Positions 32,756 to 41,256 of a DNA stretch of 64,000 nucleotides are shown here, in pieces. The first letter of the stretch is position 1. The number at the start of each line of letters is the position of its first letter. Below the pieces are notes generated by a model. That model saw nothing but the letters and a program-made list of their open reading frames with translations, did no database searches and had not been told where the DNA came from. The DNA lies in assembly GCF_014873495.1 (NCBI RefSeq), contig NZ_JADBGF010000001.1, positions 4,402,001-4,466,000 of the forward strand, written 5' to 3'. The translations under genes were made by a program, and so were the position numbers. The DNA comes from Streptomyces stelliscabiei (lineage in GTDB: Bacteria > Actinomycetota > Actinomycetes > Streptomycetales > Streptomycetaceae).

Positions 32756-34249
32756 ATGGGAGACGTGACGAACGGGACCGGTGGGGAGAGGCCCACCACC
32801 CGGCACGAGGGGGCGGCGGGGAGCCGCCCCCGGCACCGGAGCGAGGCACAGGAGGAGCGCATCGACGGGCAGGACGGGGACGGCGAGCCGACGCTGCGGC
32901 TGTTCGACACCGACGGCGAGCGGGCCGCCCGGCGGGACGAGGCCGTGCGGGCGGCCGTGGAGCAGGGGCTGCTCTCCCCCGGCACCCCGGTCGTCGCGCT
33001 CCTCGACGTCACCGGGATCCGGGCCTCGGCGGGAGCGCTGCGCAGGGCGTTCGACGCGGTGACGGCACCCGGGACGCCCGTGCTGCACGCGTTCGCGGTG
33101 AAGGCGACGCCGCTGGTGCCCGTGCTGCGGCTGCTGCGCGAGGCGGGCATCGGCGCGGAGGTGGCGAGCGCCGGGGAACTGGCCCTGGCGCGGGCGGCCG
33201 GGGTGTCGCCCCGGCACACCGTGCTGGACTCACCCGCCAAGACCCCGGCCGAGCTGCGGGAGGCGCTGGCGCTGGGCATCGCGGTCAACGCCGACAATCC
33301 GCAGGAGCTGGACCGGATCGACGCGCTCGTCCGGTCGGCCCCCACCCGCTCCCCCGTCGGCATCCGGGTGAACCCGCAGGTCGGCTCGGGCGCGATCGAC
33401 GCGTTGTCCACGGCGACGGCCACCTCCAAGTTCGGCGTGGCGCTCCGGGACGAGGGCGCCCGGGAGTGGGTCGTCCAGGCGTGTCTGGACCGGCCCTGGC
33501 TGAGCCGGCTGCACGCGCACAGCGGGTCCCAGGGGATGCCGCTGTCGCTGATGACACGGGGGATCACCGAGACGTACGAACTGGCGGAGGAGATCAACCG
33601 GCGGATCGGGCGGCGGCAGATCGACACGATCGACATCGGCGGCGGGCTGCCGGTGAACTTCGCGTCGGAGGCGGCGACACCGACGTACGAGCAGTACGCA
33701 CGGCTGCTGGCGGAGGCGGTGCCCGGGCTGTTCGACGGGCGGTACGGGCTGGTGACCGAGTTCGGGAGGTCACTGCTCGCCAAGCACGGGACGATCGTGG
33801 CCCGCGTCGAGTACACCAAGCGCGCCGGCGGGCGCGCCATCGCGGTCACGCACGCCGGGGTGCAGGTGGCGACGCGGACGGTGTACGCGCCCGGCTCCTG
33901 GCCGCTGCGGATCGCCGCGTACGACGCCAAGGGCCGGGTGAAGAGCGGGCCGGTGGCGGTGCAGGACGTGGCGGGGCCCGCCTGTTTCGCGGGGGACCTG
34001 CTGGCCGAGGGGCGCTCGCTGCCGTTGTTCGAGCCGGGTGACTACGCGGCCGCGCTGGACACCGGCGCGTACTACTTCGCGCACCACTACGCGTACAACT
34101 CCCTGCCCCGGCCCGGGGTCTACGGGTACGCCCCCGGGGAGCCCGGGGAGGGGGAGACGCGGTTCGCGGTGGTGCGCCGGGCGCAGACCGTGGAGCAGAT
34201 CGTGGCCGAGGCGGGCGGAGCGGAGCGGTCGGGGCTGCTGGGGCTCTGA
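32756..34249 (+). CDS. Type III fold PLP-dependent enzyme, diaminopimelate/ornithine decarboxylase-like (497 aa)
   Basis: An alanine-racemase-fold PLP enzyme. The PLP Lys is K116 in HAFAVKATPL. HSGSQG, the phosphate-binding IDIGGGLPVNF, TEFGRSL, GPACFAGDLLAEG (Cys of the second active site half) and TGAYYFAHHYAYN follow the LysA-like order. The N-terminal 45 residues are charged and probably disordered. ATG at 32756 follows a GGGGGA; an earlier TTG is unlikely. It is divergent from hutU and may share its control region. The substrate (an amino acid for decarboxylation or deamination) cannot be read from sequence; the hut neighbourhood is only suggestive. Confidence 0.85.
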   Translation: MGDVTNGTGGERPTTRHEGAAGSRPRHRSEAQEERIDGQDGDGEPTLRLFDTDGERAARRDEAVRAAVEQGLLSPGTPVVALLDVTGIRASAGALRRAFDAVTAPGTPVLHAFAVKATPLVPVLRLLREAGIGAEVASAGELALARAAGVSPRHTVLDSPAKTPAELREALALGIAVNADNPQELDRIDALVRSAPTRSPVGIRVNPQVGSGAIDALSTATATSKFGVALRDEGAREWVVQACLDRPWLSRLHAHSGSQGMPLSLMTRGITETYELAEEINRRIGRRQIDTIDIGGGLPVNFASEAATPTYEQYARLLAEAVPGLFDGRYGLVTEFGRSLLAKHGTIVARVEYTKRAGGRAIAVTHAGVQVATRTVYAPGSWPLRIAAYDAKGRVKSGPVAVQDVAGPACFAGDLLAEGRSLPLFEPGDYAAALDTGAYYFAHHYAYNSLPRPGVYGYAPGEPGEGETRFAVVRRAQTVEQIVAEAGGAERSGLLGL

Positions 34250-34640
34250 CCGGCGCCCGCCGGCTCGGATGACCGTGGTGCGGCAACCGCGCGGGCCGGC
34301 CGTGGCGATCGCGCGGTCCCCCGCGCCCCTGGACCGCCCGGGGATACCTGGGGGTGCCCGGCCGAGAGTCGCGCACCCGCTCGTGCGCCCCTCACGCCCC
34401 CCAGAATGAGGGATGCCCGGCGCCTCGTCCGCGCCCCGCATGCGGGCCTGCCGCATAGGCGCACCTCAGCGCACCGGCGTACCGCCCGGCTCCCAACAGC
34501 GGTGAAAAGCAGGCAAGTCGACCCACCTTAGTGGCCCCTCCGCATGTTCCGCTGGAAAATGCCAGATCGCTCACCCCTCGCGCACACGTTGCGTAGCGTC
34601 TGCGTCACTCAGCCGAACCGCAGGCAGGAGGGGAGCCACG
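34250..34640. other. 391-bp intergenic region before the Roadblock operon
   Basis: No gene seen. Around 34300-34336 lies a degenerate copy of the GCGCGGTCCCCCGCGCCCCTG element found again at 45.2 and 55.4 kb. The AT-richer part at 34500-34620, with TAGCGT near 34594, probably holds the promoter of the Roadblock operon. Confidence 0.4.
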
Positions 34641-35039
34641 GTGCCCGGAATCGACGAGTGTCTGGTGGAGGCCATGAGGCTGCCCGGTGCCCTGGGCGCC
34701 GCGGTGGTCGACTGGACCAGCGGGCTGGCGCTGGGCACGGTCGGGGAGGCACCCGGCGGTGACCACGAGACGACCGCGGCGGAGGCGGCGGAGCTGGCGC
34801 GGCTCGCGGCGGAGCACCGGGCGTTCGCACCGGAGGAGGGTTCGGACTGGTCCGGGGCGGATCTGCCGGTCGAGGACCTGATCGTCAGCAACCGGGACAC
34901 ATACCACGTGCTGCGGTTCGTGCGGACGACCTTCGACAGCAGTGTGTTCCTGCACCTGTGGCTGGCCCGTTCGGACGGCAACCTCGCGCTGGCCCGGATC
35001 CGGCTCGGCGAGATGGCGGGACGGCTGGTGCTGGCATGA
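34641..35039 (+). CDS. Roadblock/LC7 domain protein A (132 aa)
   Basis: A single Roadblock/LC7 domain, the fold of MglB and CvnB that binds and often activates small Ras-like GTPases. The start AAVVDWTSGLALGTVGE and the strands DLIVSNRDTYHVLRFV and SSVFLHLWLARSDGNLALARIRL match protein D of the same operon (AALVDYTSGMALGTIGG), so the two are paralogues. GTG at 34641 has GGAG(GGGAG) just upstream. First of four overlapping or closely spaced genes. No GTPase, DUF742 or sensor kinase gene of the conservon type accompanies it. Confidence 0.85.
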   Translation: MPGIDECLVEAMRLPGALGAAVVDWTSGLALGTVGEAPGGDHETTAAEAAELARLAAEHRAFAPEEGSDWSGADLPVEDLIVSNRDTYHVLRFVRTTFDSSVFLHLWLARSDGNLALARIRLGEMAGRLVLA

Positions 35040-36049
35040 GCGTGATCACCACACCGGCGCCGCCGCTGCCCGTGCGCGGCGAGCACTTCCGGCAGGCCGT
35101 CTCCCCGATGCTGAGCCGCCTCGCCGCCGAGCGGGCCACCGGCGTACTGCTGCGCGAGACCGGCTCGCTGTACCTGTCCGAGGGGGAGGTCGTGCACGCC
35201 GAGAGCCCCCGCTCCCCGGGCCTCGACGTGCTGCTCGCCACCGGCGGCGTCCTGGACCGTGACGGCTGGCGGGAGGCGGTCGACACGGCCGGGGCCGGGC
35301 TGCAGGTCGGGCGCTTCCTCGTGGACAGCGGCCGGGTCGCGCGGGGCGCGCTGGAGCTGTGCCACATGGGGGCCCTCTTCGACGCGGCGTACTTCGTGCT
35401 GGGCCCGAGCAGCGCGCCGGCCAGCTTCCGCTACGGGGCCGCGCACTGGCTGGGGCCGATCCGTCCGGTGCCGGTGGCCGCCGTGGAGCGCGAGGCCCGG
35501 CGCCGCCGTGACCTGCTGCACCGCATCTGGCCCGACCCGGAGACGGACGACGCCCCCCTGACCAGGGCCGCCGACCGGCACGTCCCCCCGGTCCCGGCCC
35601 GCCAGGGAGCCGTACTCGGCCAGGTGAACGGCCTGCGCACGGCCGCCGAGATCTCCCTCACCCTGGGGCGCCCGGCCTTCCACACCCTCGTGGACGTCCG
35701 GCGGCTGGCGGCCGCGGGGCTGATATCCGCGACCCGGGACAGCCCGGCGAGAACCCCACCGGTTCCGGCCGACCCGGACCACCCCACCCGCATCGGCCAC
35801 CCCGAGCACTCCCCCACCGCCCACCCCGCCCACACCACCGCGCAGCCCGGCCCGGACCACCTCGCCCCGCCGCTCGGCCCGGCCGGCCCGGACCACCTCA
35901 CCCCACCGATCGACTCCGGCCGTCACGCGGCCGCCGGACCCGCGGCCGTCGGCGAGATCCCACCCGTCGCCCCACCTTGGCCCCTCACCACCACAGACCC
36001 CGACGTGGCTCTACTGCAAAGGCTCAGGGATGCGCTGGAGGCCCTTTGA
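35036..36049 (+). CDS. DUF4388/PATAN-like protein of the Roadblock operon (337 aa)
   Basis: The ATG overlaps the preceding stop (ATGA). Residues 15-75 (MLSRLAAERATGVLLRETGSLYLSEGEVVHAES) resemble the DUF4388/PATAN domain, in which a short beta-rich unit precedes 'LYL/IYF..G.I..A.S' strands. A helical region of about 130 residues follows, containing a winged-helix-like stretch (NGLRTAAEISLTLGRPAFHTLVDVRRLAAAGLI). The last 90 residues are Pro/His-rich and low in complexity. PATAN proteins often partner GTPase/MglB systems. The exact role here is unknown. Confidence 0.7.
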   Translation: MSVITTPAPPLPVRGEHFRQAVSPMLSRLAAERATGVLLRETGSLYLSEGEVVHAESPRSPGLDVLLATGGVLDRDGWREAVDTAGAGLQVGRFLVDSGRVARGALELCHMGALFDAAYFVLGPSSAPASFRYGAAHWLGPIRPVPVAAVEREARRRRDLLHRIWPDPETDDAPLTRAADRHVPPVPARQGAVLGQVNGLRTAAEISLTLGRPAFHTLVDVRRLAAAGLISATRDSPARTPPVPADPDHPTRIGHPEHSPTAHPAHTTAQPGPDHLAPPLGPAGPDHLTPPIDSGRHAAAGPAAVGEIPPVAPPWPLTTTDPDVALLQRLRDALEAL

Positions 36050-36086
36050 GCGGCAGCGGGAGCGTCCCGCCGAGAGGAGACTGCTC

Positions 36087-36683
36087 ATGGCCGCGGAGGC
36101 CGAAGTCCTCGACGAACTGCACCGGTTGAGGGCTCGTGTACCCCAGCTGACCGGCGCCCTCGCGGCCAGCGTGGACGGGCTGGTCCTGGCCCACGACACC
36201 CCCGGCGTGGAGCCGGAGGGCCTGGCGGCGCTCACCGCCGCCGCGCTCGGCGTCGCCGTGCGGATGACGGACACCGCCGGCCGGGGCGAGCTGCGCGAAC
36301 TGCTGCTGCGCGGCGACCACGGCTATGTGGCGACGTACGCGGCGGGCTCCTCCGCGGTGCTGACCCTGCTGGCCCAGGACCGGGTCAACGTGGGCCGGCT
36401 GCACCTGGAGGGCCGCCGGGCCGGCGGCCGGATCGGTGAGCTGATGGACGCCGCGCCCCGGCCGGACGAAACGGCCACGACCGAAGCCCGGCCGGTCACC
36501 AGGAACCCGGCCCGTGCGGTGGCCCGGACCACGAGCACGAGCGCGGCCACGGCCGCCGCCTCGTCCGCGACACCGGCCAAGGCCACGGTCAGGTCGACCA
36601 TGCCCCGCCGCACCCCCCGTGCCACCCCCTCACGCACCACCCCCCGAACCACTCCCAACGCACCTACCACCACTGAGAGTTGA
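36087..36683 (+). CDS. Roadblock/LC7 domain protein C with disordered tail (198 aa)
   Basis: ATG at 36087 has AGGAG 7 nt upstream; an in-frame upstream ATG at 36030 overlapping the previous gene is possible. Residues 5-125 fit a Roadblock fold (LRARVPQLTGALAASVDGLVLAHDTPG; ALGVAVRMTD; GYVATYAAGSSAVLTLLAQ). The last ~70 residues are Thr/Ala/Arg/Pro-rich without predicted structure and end just before the next gene. The domain is more divergent than the two others in the operon. Third gene of the operon. Confidence 0.78.
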   Translation: MAAEAEVLDELHRLRARVPQLTGALAASVDGLVLAHDTPGVEPEGLAALTAAALGVAVRMTDTAGRGELRELLLRGDHGYVATYAAGSSAVLTLLAQDRVNVGRLHLEGRRAGGRIGELMDAAPRPDETATTEARPVTRNPARAVARTTSTSAATAAASSATPAKATVRSTMPRRTPRATPSRTTPRTTPNAPTTTES

Positions 36684-36696
36684 AAGGACACACACC

Positions 36697-37071
36697 ATGG
36701 CCAACACCGAGACCGCGCTGAAAGAGGCCCTCGCGTCCATCGAGGGCGCGACCGGCGCCGCCCTGGTCGACTACACCAGCGGCATGGCACTGGGCACGAT
36801 CGGCGGCAGCAAGGGGTTCGACCTCACCGTCGCCGCCGCCGGGAACACCGACGTCGTCCGCGCCAAGCTGCGCACCATGGAACACCTCGGCCTCAAGGGC
36901 GAGATCGAGGACATCCTGATCACCCTGTCCGACGCGTATCACCTGATCCGACTGATCACCGGCCGCGGCGGCAACGGCCTCTTCCTCTACCTGGTCCTCG
37001 ACGCCAAGCGGGCCAACCTGGCGATGGCCAGGCACCAGCTGAAGCGGATCGAGGCGGAGTTGGAGGTCTGA
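36697..37071 (+). CDS. Roadblock/LC7 domain protein D (124 aa)
   Basis: A compact Roadblock protein: helix ALKEALASIEGATGAAL, strands VDYTSGMALGTIGG, LTVAAAGNTDVVRAKL, EDILITLSDAYHLIRLI, GLFLYLVLDAKRANLAMARHQL. AAAGGA lies 8 nt before the ATG. It starts 13 bp after protein C. A paralogue of protein A; in known systems such pairs form homo- or heterodimers that sit on a GTPase. A strong hairpin at 37140-37170 closes the operon. Confidence 0.88.
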   Translation: MANTETALKEALASIEGATGAALVDYTSGMALGTIGGSKGFDLTVAAAGNTDVVRAKLRTMEHLGLKGEIEDILITLSDAYHLIRLITGRGGNGLFLYLVLDAKRANLAMARHQLKRIEAELEV

Positions 37072-37139
37072 CCCGGCCGACCCTGCCGACATCGGGCTCC
37101 GGCGGCGCACCCCACCCGGGGAGCGCCGCCGAGCACGTT

Positions 37140-37170
37140 CCCGGGCGGCGGCGAGCCGCCACCGCCCGGG
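37140..37170 (+). terminator. Hairpin ending the Roadblock operon
   Basis: CCCGGGCGG and CCGCCCGGG plus inner GGC/GCC pairs form a long GC stem 69 bp after the last Roadblock gene. Confidence 0.65.
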
Positions 37171-37249
37171 CCCACCTCATCCCGCACACCCGTGCGAACA
37201 CCGCCCGTCCCTCTCCGTTACCGTGTCCGCCCTGGACCAGGAGAAGAGG

Positions 37250-37969
37250 ATGACAGTGGGTAGAGCGGTACGGGGGACGGCGCTGGCACAGTGGGCGCTG
37301 CTGGCCGGAGTGCTGACGGGGTGCTCGGACTCGGCGGGGGACGGCGGCGAGAAGCCGTCGGCGAGCGCCGGCAGGTCGGCGGACGCGGGGTCCGAAGCGG
37401 GGGCGGAGTCGTCGGCGGACGCCGTCGAGAGCGGCGGCAGCGTCGGCGCGGCCGGTTCGGCCTGCGCACTGCCGGTCACCTTCGAGACCGCCGAGAAGTG
37501 GCGGCCGGAGGCCGTCGAGACCGGCGCGCCCGACGGTGGGAGCGGCTCCGAGGAGGACGAGCCGGCGGCCGAGCTGGCCGAGGGCCTTCTGCATCAGGGC
37601 CCGTTCACCGCCGCGTGCGAGATCGACGCCAAGCCCGCCGGGAACATCGGCTTCATCCGCGTCTGGACCGGCGAGGCCGGTGCGAAGGGCGGGGACGCGG
37701 AGGCGCTGCTCAAGAAGTTCGTGGCGGCCGAGGGCGACACCAGCAAGGCCCGGTACCGCGCGTTCTCCTCGGACTCGGGCGTCTCCGGCGTCGAGGTCGA
37801 GTACCTCTACACCAGCGAGGCGCTGGAGGAGACCAAGAAGGAGCGGGCCTTCCTCACGGTCACCCCGAAGGGCCCCGTCGTCGTCCACCTCGGCGGCCTC
37901 GACACCGAGGAACACGAGGAGATGCTCCCGGCGTACGAGCTGGCCAGGCGGACCCTGAGCACCGGCTGA
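37250..37969 (+). CDS. Putative lipoprotein of unknown function (239 aa)
   Basis: ATG at 37250 with AGGAG 6 nt upstream. A short charged start and hydrophobic stretch lead to LLAGVLTGC, a lipobox with Cys at residue 28, so it should be lipid-anchored outside the membrane. A disordered Gly/Ala/Ser/Glu linker of about 45 residues follows. The globular part has two Cys (SACALPV and TAACEID) and a mixed alpha/beta pattern (VEYLYTSEALEETKKERAFLTVTPKGPVVVHLGG). I do not recognise the family. It is separated from the Roadblock operon by a terminator. Confidence 0.75.
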   Translation: MTVGRAVRGTALAQWALLAGVLTGCSDSAGDGGEKPSASAGRSADAGSEAGAESSADAVESGGSVGAAGSACALPVTFETAEKWRPEAVETGAPDGGSGSEEDEPAAELAEGLLHQGPFTAACEIDAKPAGNIGFIRVWTGEAGAKGGDAEALLKKFVAAEGDTSKARYRAFSSDSGVSGVEVEYLYTSEALEETKKERAFLTVTPKGPVVVHLGGLDTEEHEEMLPAYELARRTLSTG

Positions 37970-38058
37970 CGAGCCGCCCGGGGGGTTTCGGGCGGAGCCG
38001 CGGCGCGGCGCGTCCTGACACCCGGGTCCGGGCCGGGTGGGCGCCCAGCGGGAGCGGT

Positions 38059-38625
38059 CTACCGCCGCCCGCCGCCGGGCGCCGCGTCACCCGCGCCGAG
38101 CCCGGTGACCCGGTATCCGCCCACCCGGGCGCCCGTGGGCCTGCCGCCCCGCGCGGACAGCCGGTCCACGGGCACCCAGTGGAGCCGGCCCGCGGCGAGT
38201 TCACGGCGGCCGAGCCAGGCCGCCTTGAGGCGGAGGCCGGTGCCGAGTCCGGTGAGGAGCAGGCCGCCCGCCGCGGGGAGCGCGAAGGACGAGCCGAGGG
38301 CGAGCGCGAAGGCGAGCAGCAGCCACCAGCGGTGACCTCGGCGCCAGTTGCGCAGGGTCACGGCACGGTCCTGGAGGACGTCGTGCTTGCCGGCGCGCAC
38401 GGCCGCGCGCTCCGGCGCGAGATACCGGCCGCGCCGGGCCCACGCCACCGCGCCGGCGGCGACGAGGAACAGCGCCGCCCCGGCCAGCACACCGATCCGC
38501 CGGCCGCTCAGCCCCGGCGGCACCACCCCGGCCCCCGCCGCGACCACTCCCAGCCACCACAGCGGCGCCGCCCCGGCCCGCACCACCACGGCCACCCGAC
38601 CAAGCCCCTGCCCTCCGCGCGCCAC
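38059..38625 (-). CDS. Small membrane protein of unknown function (188 aa)
   Basis: Start chosen at GTG 38625 (GGGGAA-like site upstream); the longer open frame adds an implausible Arg-rich leader. Four hydrophobic segments are visible: about residues 15-33, 40-60, 90-110 and 112-130. Short Arg-rich loops (WARRGRYLAPERAAVRAGKHDVL) separate the pairs, and a polar C-terminal tail ends the protein. The pattern resembles small actinobacterial integral membrane proteins. No function can be assigned. Confidence 0.6.
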   Translation of the reverse strand: MARGGQGLGRVAVVVRAGAAPLWWLGVVAAGAGVVPPGLSGRRIGVLAGAALFLVAAGAVAWARRGRYLAPERAAVRAGKHDVLQDRAVTLRNWRRGHRWWLLLAFALALGSSFALPAAGGLLLTGLGTGLRLKAAWLGRRELAAGRLHWVPVDRLSARGGRPTGARVGGYRVTGLGAGDAAPGGGRR

Positions 38626-38741
38626 GCTTCCCCGCCTCCCGCGAACCCGACGTCGTACGACAATCGCCGGCACGCTATCCGGCGAACGTGAAACACGTCT
38701 GAGAATCGCCGGAATCTCCCGGCCGGGAGCGGCCGGGAGGG

Positions 38742-39602
38742 CTACTCGACGAACAGGCCCCTGCTCGCCGCCCTCGCGTCGAACTCCTCCAGCCGGGCCT
38801 GGGCCTCCGGCAGGTCGTCGCACATGGCCTCCAGGAGCACCCGACCCAGCAGCATCGGGGCGCAGGCGGTGTCGAAGGCGAGCCCGGTGCCGACGGCGGC
38901 GGGCAGCAGCAGGTCGGAGACCTTGGCGACGGGCGCGAACGCGGAGTCGGCGACGGTGACGACGAAGAGGCCCGCCTCCTTGGCGTACGCCAGGGTCTCG
39001 ACGACCTCGCGCGGATGCCGGGGCAGCGCGAAGCAGAGCAGGGCGCTCGCGCCCGCGCGTACGGCCGCGTCGATACGGTCGTGCAGCATGCTGCCGCCCT
39101 CGTGCAGCAGCCGTACGTCGGGGTGGACCTTGGCGGCGAAGTAGCCGAAGCCGTACGCCTGGGAGGCCGCGGCCCGCAGTCCGAGCACCGGCAGCGGGCG
39201 GGACGCGGCCAGCAGACGCCCGGCCCGCGCGACCGGCCCGGGGTCGGCGAGCACCTCGGCCAGATGCCGCAGGTTCTCGATCTCGGCCTCGACGGCCTGC
39301 TGGTACTCGTTGTACGCGGTGGTGTCCGGGGCGGGCTCGGCGGGCGCGACGTCCCGCAGGTGCCGGCGCAGCGCCGGGTAGCCGTCGAAGCCCAGCGCCA
39401 CCGCGAAGCGGGTCACGGACGGCTGGCTGACCCCGGCCAGCTCCGCCAGTTCGACGCTGGACAGGAACGGCGCGTCGGCCGCCCGTCGCACCATGCTGTG
39501 GGCGATGCGCCGCTGCGTGGGCGTCAGCCGGTGGCCCTCGAAGAGCGCCTGCAGCCGCGCGGCGAGACTGTCCGTCACGCCCGTGCCCTTGTCCGCGCTC
39601 AT
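38742..39602 (-). CDS. MurR/RpiR family transcriptional regulator (286 aa)
   Basis: N-terminal HTH_6 domain (LARLQALFEGHRLTPTQRRIAHSM, LSSVELAELAGVSQPSVTRFAVALGFDGYPALRRHLR) followed by a SIS domain (residues ~120-260, with LGLRAAASQAYGFGYFAAK and LCFALPRHPREVVETLAYAKEAGLFVVTVADS). SIS domains in these regulators bind a sugar phosphate or other small ligand. ATG at 39602 shares its A with the lyase stop (TGATG) and has GGGGAG 6 nt upstream; a GTG three bases earlier is possible. Co-transcribed with the lyase homologue. It may bind the octamer shared with hutU. Confidence 0.9.
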   Translation of the reverse strand: MSADKGTGVTDSLAARLQALFEGHRLTPTQRRIAHSMVRRAADAPFLSSVELAELAGVSQPSVTRFAVALGFDGYPALRRHLRDVAPAEPAPDTTAYNEYQQAVEAEIENLRHLAEVLADPGPVARAGRLLAASRPLPVLGLRAAASQAYGFGYFAAKVHPDVRLLHEGGSMLHDRIDAAVRAGASALLCFALPRHPREVVETLAYAKEAGLFVVTVADSAFAPVAKVSDLLLPAAVGTGLAFDTACAPMLLGRVLLEAMCDDLPEAQARLEEFDARAASRGLFVE

Positions 39603-41212
39603 CACGCGCTCCCCCTCGGTGGATCCGCCTGGACGTCCGTCCAGATCTCGGTGAACCGGTCGAGCAGTACGGCCGCCGCGCTCACGTCGGCCGTCAGCGG
39701 CCGGTCGGCCGGGTCCGCGTCGAGCACGGTCTCGGCCAGTTCCAGCGCCCGTCCGACGGGCAGTGCGGGATCAGGCCGCAGGTCCCGTTGGCGCAACGCC
39801 CGCACCGCGGCGACCAGTTCGCAGCCGACGACCAGCCGGTACGCGCCGCACGCCCGCAGCGTCTGCCGGGCGGCGAGCGAGGCGAAGCTGGCCTGTTCCT
39901 CGACGCCCCGGGAGAGTACAGCGTGCCCGAGCGACGCGGGAGCGGAGAAGGCGCGCAGATCACCGAGGGCGGCTCCGGCGGCGTACTCCAGGATCATCAC
40001 GCCCGAGGAGGCGGGCTCGTGATCGGCGAGGAAGGGGCGCAGCCGGGTGTAGGCGGGCTCGTTGAGCGAGGAGAGCCGGGAGGTCGACAGCCGCGCCACC
40101 TGTGTCACGGCGAGTCTGAAGTGGTCCAGGGCGAGGGCGAGTTGGGCCTGGTAGAAGCCGCCGTGGTGGTAGGCGGCCATGTCCTCGGGGCAGATCAGCG
40201 GGTTCTCCGCCGCCGCGTTGATCTCCACCTCCAGGACGCCTTCCAGCGCGTCCGCCGCGTCCAGCGCGGGCCCGTGGATCTGCGGGAGGCACCGGAAGCC
40301 GTACGGGTCCTGGATCCGGCCCAGCGGGGGCGTGGGCCGGTCGGACGCCCCGATCAGCTCCCGCATGCGCCGGGCCACTTCGCGCGACCCCCGGTGGGGG
40401 CGCGCGAGGTGCACGGGCGCCGCGTACGCCTCGTGCGAGCCGTCGACGGCGAGCAGCGACAGCGCGGCGACGACCTGCGTGGCGGCGATCAGGCCCCGCA
40501 ACTCGTGGAGCGCGAGCGCGGCCTGTCCGAGGGTGAGCGCGTTGCTGCTGATCAGCGCGAGGGCGTCGTTGTTGTCGAGCGGCTGCGCCTCGGGCACCCC
40601 GGAGCCGGCCTCGAACCGCGCCCCGGCCGCCCCGCCCGCCCGCGCCCCGCCCACTCCCGGCCCGCGCCACGGATGCTCCCCCGCCAGTGCCAGCCCCATC
40701 TGGGCCAGCGCCGCGATGTCCCCCGTACCGACGGACCCGAACTCGTTCACCACGGGGTACGCCCCGCTCTCCAGCGCCTCGCAGAGCGCCGTGACCACGC
40801 TCGGCCGCAGCCCGGCGCCGCCCGCGAGCAGCTGGTTGGCGCGGACGGCGAGCATGGCCCGGACCTGCCGGGCGGGCAGCTCCTCCCCGATGGCCCCCGC
40901 GTGGCTGCGCAGCAGCCGCAGACCGTGTTCGGCGGCGGCCTCGGTGGGCACGTCCTCGCTGCGGTTGGCGCCGACGCCGGTGGAGCGGCCGTACACCCGT
41001 CCGGTCGCCGCGATCTGCCGGGCCGCGTCCCAGGACTCCTCGACCCGGCGCATCGCCTCACTGCCGGGCACGGGCCGCGCGCTCCCGTCGGCGAGCCGGA
41101 CGATGTCGGCGACCTTGACGGCATGCCCGTCGAGGACGACGAGACCGGCCGGAACGGCCGCCACGGCGACGGCGGGGGCGTCCGACGCGCCCACGATCGG
41201 AGAGGACTTCAC
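39602..41212 (-). CDS. Aromatic amino acid ammonia-lyase (HutH) homologue without the MIO triad (536 aa)
   Basis: The fold is that of histidine/phenylalanine ammonia-lyases: YGRSTGVGANRSEDV (catalytic Tyr74), RANQLLAGGAGLRP, IQDPYGFRCLPQIHGPALD (substrate Arg) and NAAAENPLI. The prosthetic group of this family forms from Ala-Ser-Gly in GSVGASGD. Here the segment is GSVGTGDIAALAQMG (residues 159-173): one residue shorter and with Thr in place of Ser, so the methylidene-imidazolone cannot form. The usual INGT Asn region is ISSN. GTG at 41212 has GGAGG 5 nt upstream. It overlaps an RpiR regulator gene. It is probably not the working HutH; function unknown. Confidence 0.87.
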   Translation of the reverse strand: MKSSPIVGASDAPAVAVAAVPAGLVVLDGHAVKVADIVRLADGSARPVPGSEAMRRVEESWDAARQIAATGRVYGRSTGVGANRSEDVPTEAAAEHGLRLLRSHAGAIGEELPARQVRAMLAVRANQLLAGGAGLRPSVVTALCEALESGAYPVVNEFGSVGTGDIAALAQMGLALAGEHPWRGPGVGGARAGGAAGARFEAGSGVPEAQPLDNNDALALISSNALTLGQAALALHELRGLIAATQVVAALSLLAVDGSHEAYAAPVHLARPHRGSREVARRMRELIGASDRPTPPLGRIQDPYGFRCLPQIHGPALDAADALEGVLEVEINAAAENPLICPEDMAAYHHGGFYQAQLALALDHFRLAVTQVARLSTSRLSSLNEPAYTRLRPFLADHEPASSGVMILEYAAGAALGDLRAFSAPASLGHAVLSRGVEEQASFASLAARQTLRACGAYRLVVGCELVAAVRALRQRDLRPDPALPVGRALELAETVLDADPADRPLTADVSAAAVLLDRFTEIWTDVQADPPRGSA

Positions 41213-41256
41213 CGCAGCCTCCAGCCCCGTACGGACACCGGGCGCCCAGACGCCGG

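Noticed and set aside
34641..37071. Calling the Roadblock operon a conservon (cvn)
   Set aside because: A conservon needs the sensor kinase, DUF742 and GTPase genes, and none is present.
39602..41212. Annotating the lyase homologue as functional hutH of the histidine pathway
   Set aside because: The MIO-forming Ser is absent, so the usual reaction is not supported; the family name is kept without the symbol.
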